From Euryarchaeota archaeon Ods04 (GTDB taxonomy: Archaea > Halobacteriota > Halobacteria > Halobacteriales > Halorutilaceae), in NCBI GenBank assembly GCA_028751055.1, contig JAQZDD010000090.1, positions 1-5,518 on the forward strand: 5,518 nucleotides of DNA. The letters run 5' to 3'. Position numbers and translations under genes: made by a program. Shown one piece after another: positions 4,946 through 5,518 of this stretch. Every line of letters begins with the position of its first letter. Positions within the stretch are counted from its first letter, which is position 1. The notes beneath the pieces were generated by a model that saw only the letters and a program-made list of their open reading frames with translations, had not been told where the DNA came from and searched no databases.

Positions 4946-5518
4946 CTACTCCAGCCTGACAGGATACTGCTGCACTCCGTTGAGGAAAGGTGTCGTGTCG
5001 GGTTCGTGGTCGATGTCGATGGGGCTGATACCGTCCACGCTGTCGAAAAGGAGCGAAAGCGCGACACGCGCTTCGAGACGTGCGAGCGGAGCACCCGGAC
5101 AGACATGGACACCGTGCCCGAAGGCGATATGCGGGTTCGGGGTTCGGTCGGGGACGAACCGGTCGGGTTCGTCGAACCGCTCAGGGTCACGGTTAGCCGC
5201 ACCCAGCCAGACGACGACCTCGTCACCCGGCTCCAGTTCCTGACCTGCGAGTTCGGTCGGCGTCGTGACACGCCGCGAGGTTCGCTGGACGGGGGAGCGG
5301 TACCGTAGCACCTCCTCTACGAGTGGCTTGACCTCCAACTCGTCCGCGAGCGCGTCATTCATATTATCCGTCTCGTCGAGACACCGCACGGTGTTCGTCA
5401 CGGTGTTGACCGTCGTCTCGTGCCCTGCAAGCAACAGTAGTAGACAGGTCTCGACGAGTTCTTCGTCGGAGAGACAGGACGACGTGACCATCTTGGAGAC
5501 GAGGTCGTCGCGCGGAGC
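4946..5518 (-). CDS. Cytochrome P450, C-terminal part (N-terminus beyond the window edge)
   Basis: P450s are haem-thiolate monooxygenases that insert one oxygen atom of O2 into a substrate, using electrons from ferredoxin or another partner. The 190 visible residues run from [11 protein letters not shown] to the stop TAG; the in-frame ATG at 5491 is internal, because the family sequence continues upstream of it. Counting from the visible first residue: the I-helix [11 protein letters not shown] (26-36) with the oxygen-activating E-T pair, K-helix EVLR (69-72, the ExxR motif), the PERF-type motif [11 protein letters not shown] (111-121), and the haem loop [14 protein letters not shown] (133-146) with the iron-ligand cysteine C140. 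No membrane anchor would be expected in this soluble bacterial-type class. About 200 residues are missing. Substrate cannot be told. All four Ile codons are ATC, unlike the ATA-rich neighbours, but the sample is tiny. No redox partner gene is in view. Confidence 0.95.
   Translation of the reverse strand, partial: APRDDLVSKMVTSSCLSDEELVETCLLLLLAGHETTVNTVTNTVRCLDETDNMNDALADELEVKPLVEEVLRYRSPVQRTSRRVTTPTELAGQELEPGDEVVVWLGAANRDPERFDEPDRFVPDRTPNPHIAFGHGVHVCPGAPLARLEARVALSLLFDSVDGISPIDIDHEPDTTPFLNGVQQYPVRLE

Noticed and set aside
4877..5308. Plus-strand frame and an alternative minus frame (4924-5271) over the P450
   Set aside because: The P450 frame has AGHETT, ExxR and the haem-cysteine loop in order, so the others are shadows.
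1..5518. tRNA/rRNA genes, CRISPR repeats, insertion sequence ends, integration sites
   Set aside because: Gaps between genes are all about 110 bp or less and hold no cloverleaf-like sequence, regularly spaced repeats or terminal inverted repeats.

Overview
The window looks like a stretch of chromosome from a salt-adapted archaeon related to the Halobacteria. The GC content is high by eye and the proteins are rich in Asp/Glu. The gene set is archaeal: a zinc-ribbon/HTH protein of the aMBF1 type, an archaeal-length triosephosphate isomerase, aspartate carbamoyltransferase with its zinc-binding regulatory chain, and a secreted Ig-like 'COG1361/S-layer domain' protein of a type common in haloarchaea. 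An unusual trait is heavy use of the isoleucine codon ATA in several genes (15 of 19 Ile codons in the secreted protein, 11 of 15 in the TetR gene). Well-known haloarchaeal genera strongly prefer ATC, so this may be a less-studied lineage. I cannot name the species.

Left part (1-2198): a divergent pair. A secreted, repeated Ig-like protein reads leftwards and runs off the left edge. A TetR-family repressor reads rightwards. The 90 bp between them hold a 22-bp near-perfect palindrome (1520-1541) that looks like a TetR operator. It covers the probable TATA box of the repressor gene and abuts the TATA box of the secreted-protein gene, so one dimer site could control both. In haloarchaea, secreted proteins of this type are often found with an RND/MMPL-family exporter gene. 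I predict, but cannot see, such a gene just beyond the left edge.

Middle part (2210-4837): four genes read leftwards in order aMBF1, tpiA, pyrB, pyrI. pyrB and pyrI share one base (TGATG) and clearly form a translationally coupled operon for the committed step of pyrimidine synthesis. tpiA lies 40 nt upstream of pyrB, and the aMBF1 gene 81 nt upstream of tpiA. No strong terminator is visible in the aMBF1-tpiA gap and only a T5 run lies between tpiA and pyrB, so read-through is plausible, although each gap also holds a weak promoter candidate. The pyrI and TetR genes converge with only 11 nt between their stop codons.

Right part (4838-5518): a 108-nt gap with several short inverted repeats, then the C-terminal part of a bacterial-type soluble cytochrome P450, also reading leftwards and truncated by the right edge. 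All its key signatures from the I helix onward are intact. No ferredoxin or reductase partner is in the window.

I see no tRNA or rRNA, CRISPR array, insertion sequence or origin, and no stretch over 300 bp without a gene. I found no convincing wholly new system. The best leads are the shared operator of the TetR/secreted-protein module and the unusual ATA codon preference.
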